Assembly (NCBI GenBank): GCA_002779995.1 | Contig: PEWX01000061.1 | Location: forward strand, 1 to 36,672 | DNA length: 36,672 bases | DNA from: Piscirickettsiaceae bacterium CG07_land_8_20_14_0_80_44_28 | Lineage (GTDB): Bacteria; Pseudomonadota; Gammaproteobacteria; Thiomicrospirales; Thiomicrospiraceae | Reading direction: 5' to 3' | Shown: one piece after another, positions 7,604 to 18,464 of the stretch | Layout of the letters: every line of letters starts with the position of its first letter | Numbering within the stretch: position 1 is the stretch's first letter | The notes under the pieces: generated by a model | Told to the model about the DNA's origin: nothing | Seen by the model: the letters and a program-made list of their open reading frames with translations, nothing else | Database searches by the model: none | Made by a program: the position numbers and the translations under genes

Positions 7604-10600
7604 TGGCGCAACAAGACAATTTAGAGCATCAAAGTTTATTGCGCCCTGAATCTCATCAGGCGGATTTTCCGGGTTATCACCCACAGCATGAGGCGTTTCA
7701 GTCTCGTGGTTTTATTGGGTTGTTTGCTCGACATAAGGTGGCCGCTAATCTGCTTATGCTCATTATGATATTGGCAGGGGTGATCGCATTACTCAAGCTG
7801 AACGTACAGTTTTTCCCAAATTTTGAATTGGACTACGCTACGGTGAGAGTGGTTTGGCCGGCAGCCAGTGCTGAAGATGTTGAGGCTTCGATTACCGAGC
7901 CGGTCGAACGGGTGTTGCGTAATCTTGATAATTTAGATGAAATGACGTCAACTTCGTCTTTAGGGGTGTCGGTGGTATCGCTGAAGTTTAACGAGGGCAC
8001 CAATATGATTGAGGCCTTGGATCAAATTAGTCAGCGGGTGGGTGAACTTCGTAATTTGCCCCAAGATGCCGAAAAACCGATGGTTGAGCGAATTGTTCGT
8101 TATGAACCCATTGCACGGGTATTGCTGATCGGTGAGCAGGCAACGTTGGATGAGTTACGTCCTTTAGCAAGGCGTTTTGAAAGAGAGTTGTTGGATGCGG
8201 GCATTGATAAAGTTGATCTTAAAGGGTTGCCGCTAGAAGAGATGGCTGTTGAGGTGTCGCAAAATCAGTTGGAATCCTTAGGCTTGTCGTTTGACGAGAT
8301 CGGAAATAAGTTGGCCAACATGAGTCGAGATTTGCCAATGGGAACGGTGGGTGATGCTGAAAACTCGCAAGATATGCGTAGTATTCAGCAGGGACGGAAT
8401 GAACAGGATTTTGCCAATCTAACCATTAAAGTCACTGAAACGGAAAAGGTTTCCTTAGCCGATATGGCTCATATCGAACGACGTGCCAAAAAAGATGCAC
8501 CCAAGTTATATGTTGATGGACATCCGACCATTGAAATGCAACTGATGCGATCTGAAGCTGGTGATACCCTAAAGTCATCGGAAATTATGCAAAACTGGTT
8601 AGCAAAAACACAGCCGGAGCTGCCTGGGGGGGTCAGGTTTCAGGTCTATAATGAAACCTGGTCTTTGGTGAATCAACGTATTATGTTGTTGATCAATAAC
8701 GGCATCAGTGGCTTGATTTTGGTGGTGTTGATTTTGTATCTTTTTATGCATGGTCGAGTGGCTTTTTGGGTTGCCGTCGGGATTCCGGTTTCTTTTATGG
8801 CAACGTTGATGATTATGTATTTGGCCGGGGGTAGCATCAATATGATCAGCCTGTTTGGTTTGATTATGGCATTAGGGATTATTGTCGATGATGCAATTGT
8901 GGTTGGGGAAGATACTTTGGCTCACCATGAAATGGGAGAACCGGCTTTGCAGGCGGCAGAAGGGGGGGCGCACCGAATGTTGGCGCCGGTCACCGCCTCG
9001 TCAATCACAACGATTGGTGCTTTTTTGCCCTTGATGATGATTGGTAATGAAATGGGCAATATTTTATTTGCGATCCCTTTGGTGATTATTTCGGTTATTT
9101 TTGCATCGCTGATTGAGAGTTTTGTGATTTTACCCGGTCATTTACGAATTGCACTGAAAACGGTAAAGCCTGTTGAACCGGGTTCTTTGCGCTACCGTCT
9201 TGATAAAGTGATTGATCATTGGCGTCATGTTCAGTTTCGGGGTGCCGTTCGTTGGGTGCTGGCACATCGAGCGATTGCCATTAGCAGTACAGTCGCCGCG
9301 ATGATTGTCGCAATCGGTTTATTGGCGGGGGGGCGTTTAGCTTTTGTGTTTTTTCCTTCTCCAGAGTCTACTCGGTTGCTTGCAGAAGCGAGGTTCGTTG
9401 CCGGAACGCCTTCAGAGGTCTCGTCTCGTTATGTGAATCATTTATATCAAGCCATGCGGGAGACTGAGCAGGCTTTAGAACCGGGTATTGTTGAGGTCGC
9501 CGTTGTGCATTACAACGAGGGCACACGCGAACAGGGCGCTAGTTTTAGTAGTATTAATATTGAATTGGCTGAACCGGATGAACGTGAAACGCGCAATGAA
9601 GCGTTTATTCGGATGTGGCATGAAAAGGCAGGTCAAGTCCCGGGTTTGGATGTTTTGACCATCGAGGCGCCCCGTATGGGACCACCGGGTAGTGATATTG
9701 ATGTACGAATTTGGGGTGCCGAGCCAAGGGCTTTAAAAGAGGCCGCTTTGGCATTGCAAGAAGTTTTAATGCAGGTTCCGGGGGTGTCCGGGGTTCGGGA
9801 TGATTTACCTTTTGGACGAGACCAGTTGATTTATGAATTAACCCCAGAAGGGGAGGTGCTTGGGTTTACTTATACCGCTTTGGCGCGACAGTTGTCGGAT
9901 GCTTATTCTGGTCGTTTGGTGCAAATCTTTACCGACAAGGAAGATGAAGTTGAGGTGCGATTACAGTTGCCGCGATCTGAGCAGGCAACCTTGGCCAGTT
10001 TAAGTCGAATGCAGGTCGTTTCCCCTTCAGGGGTTAGGGTTCCGTTAAGTTCTGTTGCCAAATGGGAGTCACAACGCGGGTTTGATATTATGCGCCATGT
10101 GGATGGTCGCTTGGCCGTGACTGTAATCGGTGAAGTGGATAAGAGTGTGAATAATGCCAATCGCATTCTTGACCAGCTCAAAGCAACGACCTTAAAGTCT
10201 TTAGTCGAGCAATATGGTATTCAATACAGTTTGGAGGGTCAAAATGCTCGGCAAGTCGATACGTTAGCAGATATGAAAATTGGTCTGTTTATTGGCTTGT
10301 CAATTATTTATATTGTTTTGGCTTGGGTGTTTGCTTCTTATTCGTGGCCATTGGTGGTGATGATGGCCATTCCGTTTGGCTTGGTTGGTGCGTTGATGGG
10401 ACACTGGGTATTGAATATTGATATGACCATTCTATCTCTGTTTGGTTTTTTTGGATTGGCAGGGATCGTGGTGAATGATTCAATTATTTTAGTAAGTTTT
10501 TATAAGCGCTTACGAGAGGAAGGGATGGCGGTGAATCAAGCGCTGGAAGAGGCTTCTGTGCAGAGGGTTCGTGCGGTGTTACTCACATCATTGACCACCA

Positions 10601-10785
10601 TTGCTGGGCTTTTGCCATTATTATTTGAAACCTCATTGCAAGCCCAGTTCTTAATTCCCATGGCGGTGTCGATTGCGTTTGGATTGGCATTTTCAACAGT
10701 GCTTATTTTGTTGGTAATTCCTGCTGTTTTATCCGTTTATGAAATTTGGCGACATGGGGAGGCTGAAACGGTCGAGTCTAAGTAA
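7603..10785 (+). CDS. RND family efflux pump permease (AcrB-like)
   Basis: This is a 1060-residue proton-driven inner-membrane exporter with the duplicated RND architecture. An N-terminal TM1 (KVAANLLMLIMILAGVIALL) precedes a large periplasmic loop. A TM2-TM6 block follows, then TM7, a second loop and TM8-TM12. The TM4 proton-relay pair is present as D429-D430 in GIIVDDAIVV. The TM10 segment reads GIVVNDSIILV with N958 and D959, where AcrB has its relay lysine, so the relay differs from AcrB. A cytoplasmic N-terminal extension of about 40 residues precedes TM1. It is coupled to the adaptor gene by a TAATG overlap. The subgroup (drug versus other hydrophobic substrates) cannot be fixed; heavy-metal CzcA-type seems unlikely from the motifs. 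Confidence 0.93.
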   Translation: MAQQDNLEHQSLLRPESHQADFPGYHPQHEAFQSRGFIGLFARHKVAANLLMLIMILAGVIALLKLNVQFFPNFELDYATVRVVWPAASAEDVEASITEPVERVLRNLDNLDEMTSTSSLGVSVVSLKFNEGTNMIEALDQISQRVGELRNLPQDAEKPMVERIVRYEPIARVLLIGEQATLDELRPLARRFERELLDAGIDKVDLKGLPLEEMAVEVSQNQLESLGLSFDEIGNKLANMSRDLPMGTVGDAENSQDMRSIQQGRNEQDFANLTIKVTETEKVSLADMAHIERRAKKDAPKLYVDGHPTIEMQLMRSEAGDTLKSSEIMQNWLAKTQPELPGGVRFQVYNETWSLVNQRIMLLINNGISGLILVVLILYLFMHGRVAFWVAVGIPVSFMATLMIMYLAGGSINMISLFGLIMALGIIVDDAIVVGEDTLAHHEMGEPALQAAEGGAHRMLAPVTASSITTIGAFLPLMMIGNEMGNILFAIPLVIISVIFASLIESFVILPGHLRIALKTVKPVEPGSLRYRLDKVIDHWRHVQFRGAVRWVLAHRAIAISSTVAAMIVAIGLLAGGRLAFVFFPSPESTRLLAEARFVAGTPSEVSSRYVNHLYQAMRETEQALEPGIVEVAVVHYNEGTREQGASFSSINIELAEPDERETRNEAFIRMWHEKAGQVPGLDVLTIEAPRMGPPGSDIDVRIWGAEPRALKEAALALQEVLMQVPGVSGVRDDLPFGRDQLIYELTPEGEVLGFTYTALARQLSDAYSGRLVQIFTDKEDEVEVRLQLPRSEQATLASLSRMQVVSPSGVRVPLSSVAKWESQRGFDIMRHVDGRLAVTVIGEVDKSVNNANRILDQLKATTLKSLVEQYGIQYSLEGQNARQVDTLADMKIGLFIGLSIIYIVLAWVFASYSWPLVVMMAIPFGLVGALMGHWVLNIDMTILSLFGFFGLAGIVVNDSIILVSFYKRLREEGMAVNQALEEASVQRVRAVLLTSLTTIAGLLPLLFETSLQAQFLIPMAVSIAFGLAFSTVLILLVIPAVLSVYEIWRHGEAETVESK

Positions 10786-11121
10786 TCGCCGTTTTAGGTG
10801 TTTCACTAGGAGTCGATGGGCTTAAGTCCAACAGGCTGTTAGAGGGTACTAAAGCGAAAAATGATGATTAATCGTTTCATAAAATGGTCACATAGCTTCG
10901 CTAAAGTGGTGACAAGCGCATTATGACAGGCTTTAAGTCGATAAAACCAGTTTGTAAAGTGGCAGTCTCGATGATGAATGAATAAGAAAACTTGATGAAT
11001 GGATGAATATAAGAGAGAATAAGCGTCCAAAATAAACCTTTTCGCGTTTTTTCTAAAAGACAAAAGTGCCTAAAAGCGTGAGAAAATAACCGAATTTTTT
11101 ATAACTTGAGGGAAGTTGCTA
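10786..11121. other. Intergenic region before tkt, no gene seen
   Basis: No convincing reading frame is present in these 336 bases. A hairpin candidate, GTCAC (10887-10891) with GTGAC (10909-10913), encloses AGCTTCGCT, a small UUCG-type stem. Three GATGAAT direct repeats lie between about 10972 and 11008, ahead of a TATAAG. The tkt promoter must lie here, but I cannot pick a -35/-10 pair with good spacing. No clear terminator for the efflux genes is visible. Confidence 0.5.
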
Positions 11122-13110
11122 ATGACAACTCGTAGAGAACTTGCAAATGCGATTCGTGCTTTAAGCATGGATGCAGTCCAAAAAGCTAAATCTGGTCATC
11201 CGGGTGCGCCGATGGGGATGGCGGATATTGCCGAAGTCTTGTGGAATGACCACATGAAATATAACCCAACCAATGCAAAATGGGCTGATCGTGACCGTTT
11301 TGTATTGTCAAACGGGCATGGTTCAATGCTGCTTTATTCATTATTGCACTTGACCGGTTTTGAGCTCAGTATCGATGATATTAAGAATTTTCGTCAACTG
11401 CATGCCAAAACAGCAGGCCATCCGGAATATGGTTATGCTGATGGGATCGAAACCACGACTGGGCCTTTAGGGCAAGGTTTGACCAATGCCGTGGGGATGG
11501 CCATCGCTGAACGGACTTTGGCAGCACAATTTAATAAGCAAAATCATGACATCGTCAATCACTACACCTACGTCTTTATGGGGGATGGTTGTTTAATGGA
11601 AGGTTTGTCTCATGAAGCGGCTGCAATGGCTGGAACGCTTGGTCTTGGTAAGCTAATTGCCTTCTGGGATGATAATGATATTTCGATTGATGGTCATATT
11701 GGTGATTGGATGGAACGTGATGTTGCCGGTCGTTTCGAATCTTATGATTGGCAGGTGATTCGAGATGTTGACGGCCATGATGCAGAAGCAGTTGATAAAG
11801 CGATTCGTGAAGCAAAATCGGTCAATGATAAGCCAACCTTGATCTGTACCCGCACAACGATTGGGTTTGGTTCACCGAATTTGTGCGGTACGCACGATTG
11901 TCACGGCGCGCCTTTAGGCGATGAAGAAATTAAGCTGACGCGTGAAAATCTTGGTTGGAACCATGAGCCGTTTGTTGTGCCAGAAGAAATATACAACGGG
12001 TGGGATCATAAAGCTAAAGGCGCTGAAGAAGAGTCAGATTGGAATGCAAAATTTGAAGCCTATCGTGCAGAATACCCTGCTGAAGCCGCAGAGTTTGAAC
12101 GTCGTATGGCGGGTGAATTGCCCGCTAACTTTGAAGTTGAAATGGATCAGTTTATTGCCAAAACGCAAGCGGATATGCCAAATATTGCTTCTCGTAAAGC
12201 CTCACAAAATGCGATTGAAGCAATGGGACCTTTGTTACCAGAAATGTTCGGTGGGTCAGCTGACTTGACGGGTTCAAACTTAACCAATTGGTCTGGTACG
12301 GTTAAAGTAACTCCTGATAATGCGGCAGGAAACTATTTGTCATGGGGTGTTCGTGAGTTCGGTATGGCGCACATGATGAACGGCATGGTGTTGCATGGCG
12401 GTTTCAAAGTGTATGGTGCCACCTTCTTTATGTTTATGGAATTCATGCGAAATGCGTTACGGATGTCCGCATTGATGAAGATCGGAACCATTTATGTTTA
12501 TACGCATGATTCAATCGGTTTGGGTGAAGATGGCCCAACACATCAGCCGGTTGAGCAGTTGGCTACCATGCGTGTGATTCCAAATTTTCAAACTTGGCGT
12601 GGTTGTGATGCAATCGAATCTGCGGTTTCTTGGAAAGTTGCCATGATGCGTGGTAATGCACCGACCGCATTGGTTTTCTCTCGCCAAGCCCTAACACCAA
12701 TGGAGCGTACTGCTGAACAAGTTAAGAATATTGAAAAAGGCGGTTATGTTCTGAAAGATTGTGAAGGAACGCCTGACATTATCTTTATTGCGACGGGTTC
12801 AGAAGTTGGTTTGGCGGTTGATGCTGCTGAAGCAATGAATGAAAAAGTTCGTGTTGTTTCTATGCCGTCTACGTGCGCATTTGATACGCAAGATCAAGCT
12901 TATAAAGACTCGGTATTAATTCCAGGTGTGAAACGTGTGGCTATTGAAGCCGGTGTGGCACAATCTTGGTACAAGTACATCGGTTTGGATGGCGGTCTTG
13001 TTTGTATGTCCTCCTTTGGTGAATCTGCACCAGCAGGCGAGCTATTCAAAGAGTTTGGCTTTACGGTAGAGAACGTGGTTGCAACTGCAAACAAGGTACT
13101 CGGGAAATAA
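11122..13110 (+). CDS. tkt: Transketolase
   Basis: This thiamine-diphosphate enzyme moves two-carbon ketol units between sugar phosphates. It serves both the Calvin cycle and the non-oxidative pentose phosphate pathway. The 662-residue length matches E. coli TktA (663). Recognisable features are SGHPGAPMG (H26), [11 protein letters not shown], the TPP/Mg motif beginning MGDGCLMEG (G154-D155-G156) and ending near [11 protein letters not shown], and the pyrimidine-domain segment [16 protein letters not shown]. The TTG at 11116 is in frame, but GAGGGAAG (11108-11115) is spaced for the ATG at 11122. It is the first gene of a run with gap, pgk, pyk and fba, which points to a carbon-fixation role. 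Confidence 0.97.
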   Translation: MTTRRELANAIRALSMDAVQKAKSGHPGAPMGMADIAEVLWNDHMKYNPTNAKWADRDRFVLSNGHGSMLLYSLLHLTGFELSIDDIKNFRQLHAKTAGHPEYGYADGIETTTGPLGQGLTNAVGMAIAERTLAAQFNKQNHDIVNHYTYVFMGDGCLMEGLSHEAAAMAGTLGLGKLIAFWDDNDISIDGHIGDWMERDVAGRFESYDWQVIRDVDGHDAEAVDKAIREAKSVNDKPTLICTRTTIGFGSPNLCGTHDCHGAPLGDEEIKLTRENLGWNHEPFVVPEEIYNGWDHKAKGAEEESDWNAKFEAYRAEYPAEAAEFERRMAGELPANFEVEMDQFIAKTQADMPNIASRKASQNAIEAMGPLLPEMFGGSADLTGSNLTNWSGTVKVTPDNAAGNYLSWGVREFGMAHMMNGMVLHGGFKVYGATFFMFMEFMRNALRMSALMKIGTIYVYTHDSIGLGEDGPTHQPVEQLATMRVIPNFQTWRGCDAIESAVSWKVAMMRGNAPTALVFSRQALTPMERTAEQVKNIEKGGYVLKDCEGTPDIIFIATGSEVGLAVDAAEAMNEKVRVVSMPSTCAFDTQDQAYKDSVLIPGVKRVAIEAGVAQSWYKYIGLDGGLVCMSSFGESAPAGELFKEFGFTVENVVATANKVLGK

Positions 13111-13126
13111 TTAATTTTTATGGATT

Positions 13127-13165
13127 ACCAGGCCTGGTTGTTTTAGGGCTGGTTTTTATTTTTTT
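13127..13165 (+). terminator. Terminator/attenuator-like hairpin between tkt and gap
   Basis: ACCAG-G-CC (13127-13134), which includes the left part of palindrome A, can pair with GG-G-CTGGT (13146-13153) around one mismatch. It is followed by TTTTTATTTTTTT. The T tract runs directly into the gap ribosome site (AGGAG), leaving no room for a promoter. Partial termination or attenuation is more likely than a full stop. Confidence 0.45.
13128..13137. repeat. Palindrome A (CCAGGCCTGG), copy 2
   Basis: A perfect copy lies in the 69-base gap between tkt and gap, with its last base 42 bases before the gap start. Its right flank TTGTTTT resembles the GTTTTT flank of other copies. Confidence 0.85.
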
Positions 13166-13167
13166 AG

Positions 13168-14178
<1,011 letters not shown>

Positions 14179-14191
14179 GCTTCTGTGATAT

Positions 14192-14233
14192 GGCTGACGG
14201 GGCAGGATGGGCTCGTCAGCCTTCAATTTTCTT
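14192..14233 (+). terminator. Probable terminator after gap
   Basis: An 8-bp perfect stem, GGCTGACG (14192-14199) with CGTCAGCC (14214-14221), has a 14-base loop and is followed by TTCAATTTTCTT. The loop is large and the T tract interrupted, so strength is uncertain. Confidence 0.5.
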
Positions 14234-14337
14234 ATCAGTATTTATCTGCAATTGAAAAGTACCGAAAAGAAAGTTGTCATTAAATTATTCTGTTATGCGC
14301 TTGAGAGGGCGTTTTTAAACTTTAAAAGGAACTCAAT

Positions 14338-15519
14338 ATGTCAGTAATTAAAATGTCAGATTTAGACTTGGCCGGCAAACGTGTGCTTATTCGTGAAGAT
14401 TTAAATGTACCGGTCAAAGAAGGGAAAGTTACTTCGGATGCGCGTATTCGTGCTTCGTTACCGACCATTAAAATGGCTGCTGAAGCAGGCGCTAAGGTGA
14501 TGTTAATGTCACATTTGGGACGTCCAACCGAAGGAAACTACGAAGAAGCCTTTTCCCTTGCTCCGGTTGCCGCGAATTTAAGTGAAAAGCTCGGCAAGGA
14601 AGTTCGTGTTATTAAAGATTACTTAGAGGGTGATTTTGAAGTAGCGGAAGGTGAAATCGTTTTATTGGAAAATGTTCGCTTTAATGTCGGCGAAAAGAAA
14701 AACGATGACACCTTGTCAAAACAGTATGCCGCGCTTTGTGATGTTTATGTCATGGATGCTTTCGGAACCGCTCACCGTGCACAGGCTTCTACACACGGTG
14801 CGGGCGCTTTTGCAGATACGGCTTGTGCCGGCCCTCTGTTGGCAGCCGAGTTAGAGGCGTTAGGCAAGGCTTTGAATAATCCTGCACGTCCAATGGTCGC
14901 CATTGTCGGTGGCTCCAAGGTTTCTACAAAGTTAACCGTACTTGAGTCGTTGTCTGAAAAGGTTGATCAATTGGTTGTTGGTGGTGGTATTGCCAATACC
15001 TTTATTGAAGCAGCAGGATACAATGTCGGTAAGTCTTTATCAGAATCTGATTTGGTTTCAACTTGTAAGAAGTTAAATGGCATTATGGAAGCGCGTGGTG
15101 CTGCCATTCCTTTAGCATCAGATGTGGTTTGCGGTAAAGAATTTTCTGAATCCGCAGTCGCTGAAACCAAGAATGTTTCTGAAGTTGCGGATGACGATAT
15201 GATTTTTGATATTGGTCCTGATTCAGCAGCAGAATTGGCAGAAATCATTAAGCATGCGGGAACAGTAGTTTGGAATGGTCCCGTTGGTGTCTTTGAGTTT
15301 GATCAGTTTGGCGCTGGAACCAAGGCCATTTCTATGGCGATTGCTGAATCAAAAGCATTTTCTATTGCTGGCGGTGGAGATACGTTAGCGGCAATTGATA
15401 AGTATAATATTGCCGATAAGGTTTCTTATATTTCAACGGGTGGTGGTGCTTTCTTAGAGTTTTTAGAGGGTAAAAAATTACCGGCGGTTGAAATGTTGGA
15501 AAAAGCTGCTGCAAAATAA
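14338..15519 (+). CDS. pgk: Phosphoglycerate kinase
   Basis: This kinase phosphorylates 3-phosphoglycerate with ATP in the Calvin cycle, and runs the reverse in glycolysis. The 393-residue protein shows [16 protein letters not shown] at the N-terminus, where the common sequence is [47 protein letters not shown] and the C-terminal GGGDTLAAI nucleotide-binding loop follow. The length is normal. AAAGGA lies 9 bases before the ATG. The gene has 159 bases upstream and a terminator downstream. It is probably expressed with gap through read-through or from its own promoter, which I could not identify. Confidence 0.97.
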   Translation: MSVIKMSDLDLAGKRVLIREDLNVPVKEGKVTSDARIRASLPTIKMAAEAGAKVMLMSHLGRPTEGNYEEAFSLAPVAANLSEKLGKEVRVIKDYLEGDFEVAEGEIVLLENVRFNVGEKKNDDTLSKQYAALCDVYVMDAFGTAHRAQASTHGAGAFADTACAGPLLAAELEALGKALNNPARPMVAIVGGSKVSTKLTVLESLSEKVDQLVVGGGIANTFIEAAGYNVGKSLSESDLVSTCKKLNGIMEARGAAIPLASDVVCGKEFSESAVAETKNVSEVADDDMIFDIGPDSAAELAEIIKHAGTVVWNGPVGVFEFDQFGAGTKAISMAIAESKAFSIAGGGDTLAAIDKYNIADKVSYISTGGGAFLEFLEGKKLPAVEMLEKAAAK

Positions 15520-15528
15520 ACAATCGAT

Positions 15529-15562
15529 AAGGTCAGACAGAAATCGTCTGGCCTTTTATTTT
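15529..15562 (+). terminator. Intrinsic terminator after pgk
   Basis: A 10-bp stem, AAGGTCAGAC (15529-15538) with GTCTGGCCTT (15546-15555), has one G-U pair and a 7-base loop. It is followed by TTATTTT. Confidence 0.75.
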
Positions 15563-15705
15563 CACTATGCGATTTGGGTGTATCAGAAGGAAGGAAAAGG
15601 ATACCTCGGTAAATGAATTTTGTGTCCTATGGAACAGGAATTTATTTTGCGAGATGTCTTGCTTTCTAACGTCATCGTTAAAACTTAAAAGGTCAAAAAA
15701 ATAAC

Positions 15706-17148
15706 ATGCCATCAGGTTTAAGAAGAACAAAAATTGTTGCTACTTTAGGTCCCGCTACAGACAGAGATGGGGAGCTGGAAAAAATGATAGAAGCCGGCGT
15801 TGATGTTGTGCGTATTAATATGTCCCATGGTAATCCGCAAGAGCATGTCGGCAGAGCCAGTAAAGTCAGAGAGATAGCTGCCAAGCTAGATAGAGAAGTA
15901 GGGGTTCTGGTTGATTTACAAGGTCCTAAAATTCGGATAGCGCGTTTTACAGACGATAGCATTTTTCTGGTTGCCGGTGATACCTTTGCCTTAGATAATA
16001 ATGTTGATCCATTAGCCGGTAATCAAAAAGAAGTCGGTCTGACCTATAAAAGCTTGCCTTATGACGTTAAGCCAGGGAATCGGTTGTTGCTGGATGACGG
16101 TCGTGTGGTATTGGATGTTGATAAGGTCGAAGGTGAACGCGTTATTTGTACCGTTGTTGTGGGCGGAAAGCTTTCTAACAATAAAGGGATTAATTTACAG
16201 GGCGGTGGTTTGTCAGCGGCAGCCTTAACGGAAAAAGATAAAGAAGATATTTTAACAGCCGCTGAAATCCAGTGTGATTACCTAGCGCTATCTTTTCCAA
16301 GAAGTGCTGAAGATGTTGAATATTGTCGTTCTTTGGCTGAGAAGGCCGGTTTAAATTGTAGTATTGTGTCAAAAATAGAACGTGCAGAAGCGGTCAATGA
16401 TGATTTTACATTAGACAGTATTATTTTGGCTTCAGATGTGATCATGATCGCCCGTGGTGATCTCGGTGTCGAAGTGGGTGATGCACAATTACCGGCGTTG
16501 CAAAAGAAAATGATTAAACGCGCTCGTCAACTTAATCGGATTACCATTACCGCAACGCAAATGATGGAAACCATGATCGAGAATGCGATTCCGACTCGTG
16601 CTGAAGTCTTTGACGTTGCCAATGCGGTCATGGATGGTACCGATGCGGTCATGTTGTCCGGTGAAACGGCAACGGGACATTCACCAAGCTTGGTTATTCA
16701 GACCATGGCTGAAATTGCGAGAGAAGCCGAAAAATCAAGAAGTACACGTGAATCAACACATCGTATTGATGAGTCATTTACTGCGGTAGATGAAACTATC
16801 GCGATGGCGGCAATGTATGCTGCAAACCATTTTGGTGTGACCTGTATTGCGGCTTTAACCGAATCTGGCAATACCCCTTTGTTAATGTCAAGAATCAGCT
16901 CGGGTATCCCCATTATTGCACTAACACCGCATATCGATACGCGTCGAAAAGTAACGCTTTATCGCGGTGTTTACCCAACAACGGTTGATTATACCGGGCT
17001 CTCTGATGAGGAAGTTCAGGATAAAATACTCTTAGAGTTAAAAGCAAAAGGCGTGACCAAAGCCGGTGATTTGGTGGTGGTTACCCGTGGACAATCTCGT
17101 GGTCTGATGGGGGGTACCAACCAGATGGAAATTGTTAAGGTTCCTTAA
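15706..17148 (+). CDS. pyk: Pyruvate kinase
   Basis: This enzyme transfers phosphate from phosphoenolpyruvate to ADP, giving pyruvate and ATP. The 480-residue sequence contains RRTKIVATLGPA and VRINMSHG at the N-terminus. The B-domain start VDLQGPKIR, the catalytic SKIERAEAV and IARGDLGVEVG follow. The signature TATQMMETM...PTRAEVFDVANAV...DAVMLSGETA is complete. A C-terminal domain with LTESGNTPLLMSR completes it. Length and signatures fit the non-fructose-bisphosphate type (PykA-like), though allostery cannot be read. The start ATG has AAAAGG 10 bases upstream. Its position between pgk and fba is notable, since it links fixed triose directly to pyruvate synthesis. Confidence 0.96.
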   Translation: MPSGLRRTKIVATLGPATDRDGELEKMIEAGVDVVRINMSHGNPQEHVGRASKVREIAAKLDREVGVLVDLQGPKIRIARFTDDSIFLVAGDTFALDNNVDPLAGNQKEVGLTYKSLPYDVKPGNRLLLDDGRVVLDVDKVEGERVICTVVVGGKLSNNKGINLQGGGLSAAALTEKDKEDILTAAEIQCDYLALSFPRSAEDVEYCRSLAEKAGLNCSIVSKIERAEAVNDDFTLDSIILASDVIMIARGDLGVEVGDAQLPALQKKMIKRARQLNRITITATQMMETMIENAIPTRAEVFDVANAVMDGTDAVMLSGETATGHSPSLVIQTMAEIAREAEKSRSTRESTHRIDESFTAVDETIAMAAMYAANHFGVTCIAALTESGNTPLLMSRISSGIPIIALTPHIDTRRKVTLYRGVYPTTVDYTGLSDEEVQDKILLELKAKGVTKAGDLVVVTRGQSRGLMGGTNQMEIVKVP

Positions 17149-17220
17149 TAATTTAGAAAGACTTTAAAGGAAAGCTGAGATACAGTTACTTTTTATAGGA
17201 TGTGAAAAATTTAAAATGGT

Positions 17221-17235
17221 TTAACAGGTGGTTAA
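17221..17235. promoter_or_regulatory. Possible LysR-type (CbbR-like) operator before fba
   Basis: TTAAC, five bases, then GTTAA form a perfect 5-bp inverted repeat with the T-N11-A layout typical of LysR-type regulator sites. It sits 53 bases before the fba start codon. CbbR, the LysR regulator of carbon-fixation genes, uses such sites, but the motif is short and this assignment is a guess. Confidence 0.3.
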
Positions 17236-17287
17236 GCTGTTTAATATGAAATGATTTTATTTTTAAACTAATAGAGGAGTCACGCAA

Positions 17288-18352
17288 ATGGCGATGATTA
17301 CACTACGTGAATTAATGGACTACGCAGCAGAAAATAATTTTGGGATGCCTGCGTTTAATGTAAACAATATGGAGCAGGTTCGCGCCATTATGCGTGCTGC
17401 TGCAGAAGTTGATTCTCCAGTTATTCTTCAGGGGTCTGCGGGTGCACGGAAATATGCTGGTGAACCAATGCTTCGTCACATGATCGCTGCAGCTGTTGAA
17501 ATGTTCCCGAATGTTCCTGTCGTTATGCATCAGGATCACGGTTCTGATGTGGGTGTGTGCCTACGCGCCATTCAGTCAGGTTTTACGTCTGTTATGATGG
17601 ATGGATCTTTGCAAGCAGATATGAAAACTCCTGCGTCTTATGAGTACAATGCTGGAATCACTGGTGAAGTCGTTAAGATTGCTCATGCGGGTGGTGTTTC
17701 GGTAGAAGGTGAGCTTGGATGTTTAGGCTCTTTAGAAACCGGTAAAATGGGTGAAGAAGATGGTCATGGTTCTGATGATGTTCTTGATCACTCTTCATTG
17801 CTAACGGATCCGGAAGAAGCAGCACAGTTTGTTAAAGATACCAATGTTGATTGTTTGGCCGTTGCTGTGGGGACTTCTCATGGTGCTTATAAGTTTACTT
17901 CTAAGCCGTCAGATGACGTGTTGAAAATCGATCAAATTCGTAAGATTCATGAACGTATTCCTACCACGCATCTCGTTATGCACGGTTCTTCTTCTGTTCC
18001 GGAAGAATGGCTTGAAATCATCAATAATTATGGTGGTGATATGGGGCAAACTTATGGCGTTCCTGTTGAAGCGATTGTTGAAGGGATTAAGTATGGTGTT
18101 CGTAAAGTGAATATCGATACCGATCTACGGATGGCTTCAACGGGTGCCATTCGTAAGCACCTAGCAGAAAACACAGCGAACTTCGATCCTCGTAAGTTTT
18201 ACAACGCAGCTGAAAATGCCATGATGGAAATTTGTAAATCTCGTTTTGAAGCCTTTGGGTGTGCAGGGCATGCTTCAAAAATTAAAGCATTAGGTTTAGA
18301 AGAGATGCAAGCACGTTATGCTTCAGGCGCATTGGATCAAAAAGTTAATTAA
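17288..18352 (+). CDS. fba: Fructose-bisphosphate aldolase, class II, Calvin-cycle subtype
   Basis: This zinc-dependent aldolase joins dihydroxyacetone phosphate to glyceraldehyde-3-phosphate, or to erythrose-4-phosphate in the Calvin cycle. The active-site segment VMHQDHGSD gives catalytic D83 and zinc ligand H84. [12 protein letters not shown] carries the next conserved acidic and Gly-rich loop, and later MHGSSSVP and [11 protein letters not shown] bind phosphate. At 354 residues, with a long insertion ([24 protein letters not shown]), it matches the class II subtype found in autotrophs (often called cbbA) better than the glycolytic FbaA. GAGGAG sits 9 bases before the ATG. A strong terminator follows, closing the carbon-metabolism run. 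Confidence 0.95.
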   Translation: MAMITLRELMDYAAENNFGMPAFNVNNMEQVRAIMRAAAEVDSPVILQGSAGARKYAGEPMLRHMIAAAVEMFPNVPVVMHQDHGSDVGVCLRAIQSGFTSVMMDGSLQADMKTPASYEYNAGITGEVVKIAHAGGVSVEGELGCLGSLETGKMGEEDGHGSDDVLDHSSLLTDPEEAAQFVKDTNVDCLAVAVGTSHGAYKFTSKPSDDVLKIDQIRKIHERIPTTHLVMHGSSSVPEEWLEIINNYGGDMGQTYGVPVEAIVEGIKYGVRKVNIDTDLRMASTGAIRKHLAENTANFDPRKFYNAAENAMMEICKSRFEAFGCAGHASKIKALGLEEMQARYASGALDQKVN

Positions 18353-18372
18353 TTTTTGTATGGTCTGAATCG

Positions 18373-18402
18373 AAAAACCCGAGCTTTGTCTCGGGTTTTT
18401 TT
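18373..18402 (+). terminator. Intrinsic terminator after fba
   Basis: An 11-bp stem, AAAAACCCGAG (18373-18383) with CTCGGGTTTTT (18390-18400), has a CTTTGT loop and continues into Ts. It may also serve the convergent bioD. Confidence 0.9.
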
Positions 18403-18427
18403 ATGTCCCAAAAAACTCAGAGAGCCC

Positions 18428-18464
18428 TTTTTGTTGGTGTAGCCATCTCGTGCAAAGGTCTCTC
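18428..18464 (+). repeat. Dispersed repeat B, copy 3
   Basis: TTTTTGTTGGTGTAGCCA followed by TCTCGTGCAAAGGTCTC matches copies 1 and 2. TCGTGCAAAGGTCTC is identical to copy 1 over 15 bases. It lies between the fba terminator and the bioD stop codon, which it touches. It is therefore not in a leader as copies 1 and 2 are. Confidence 0.7.
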
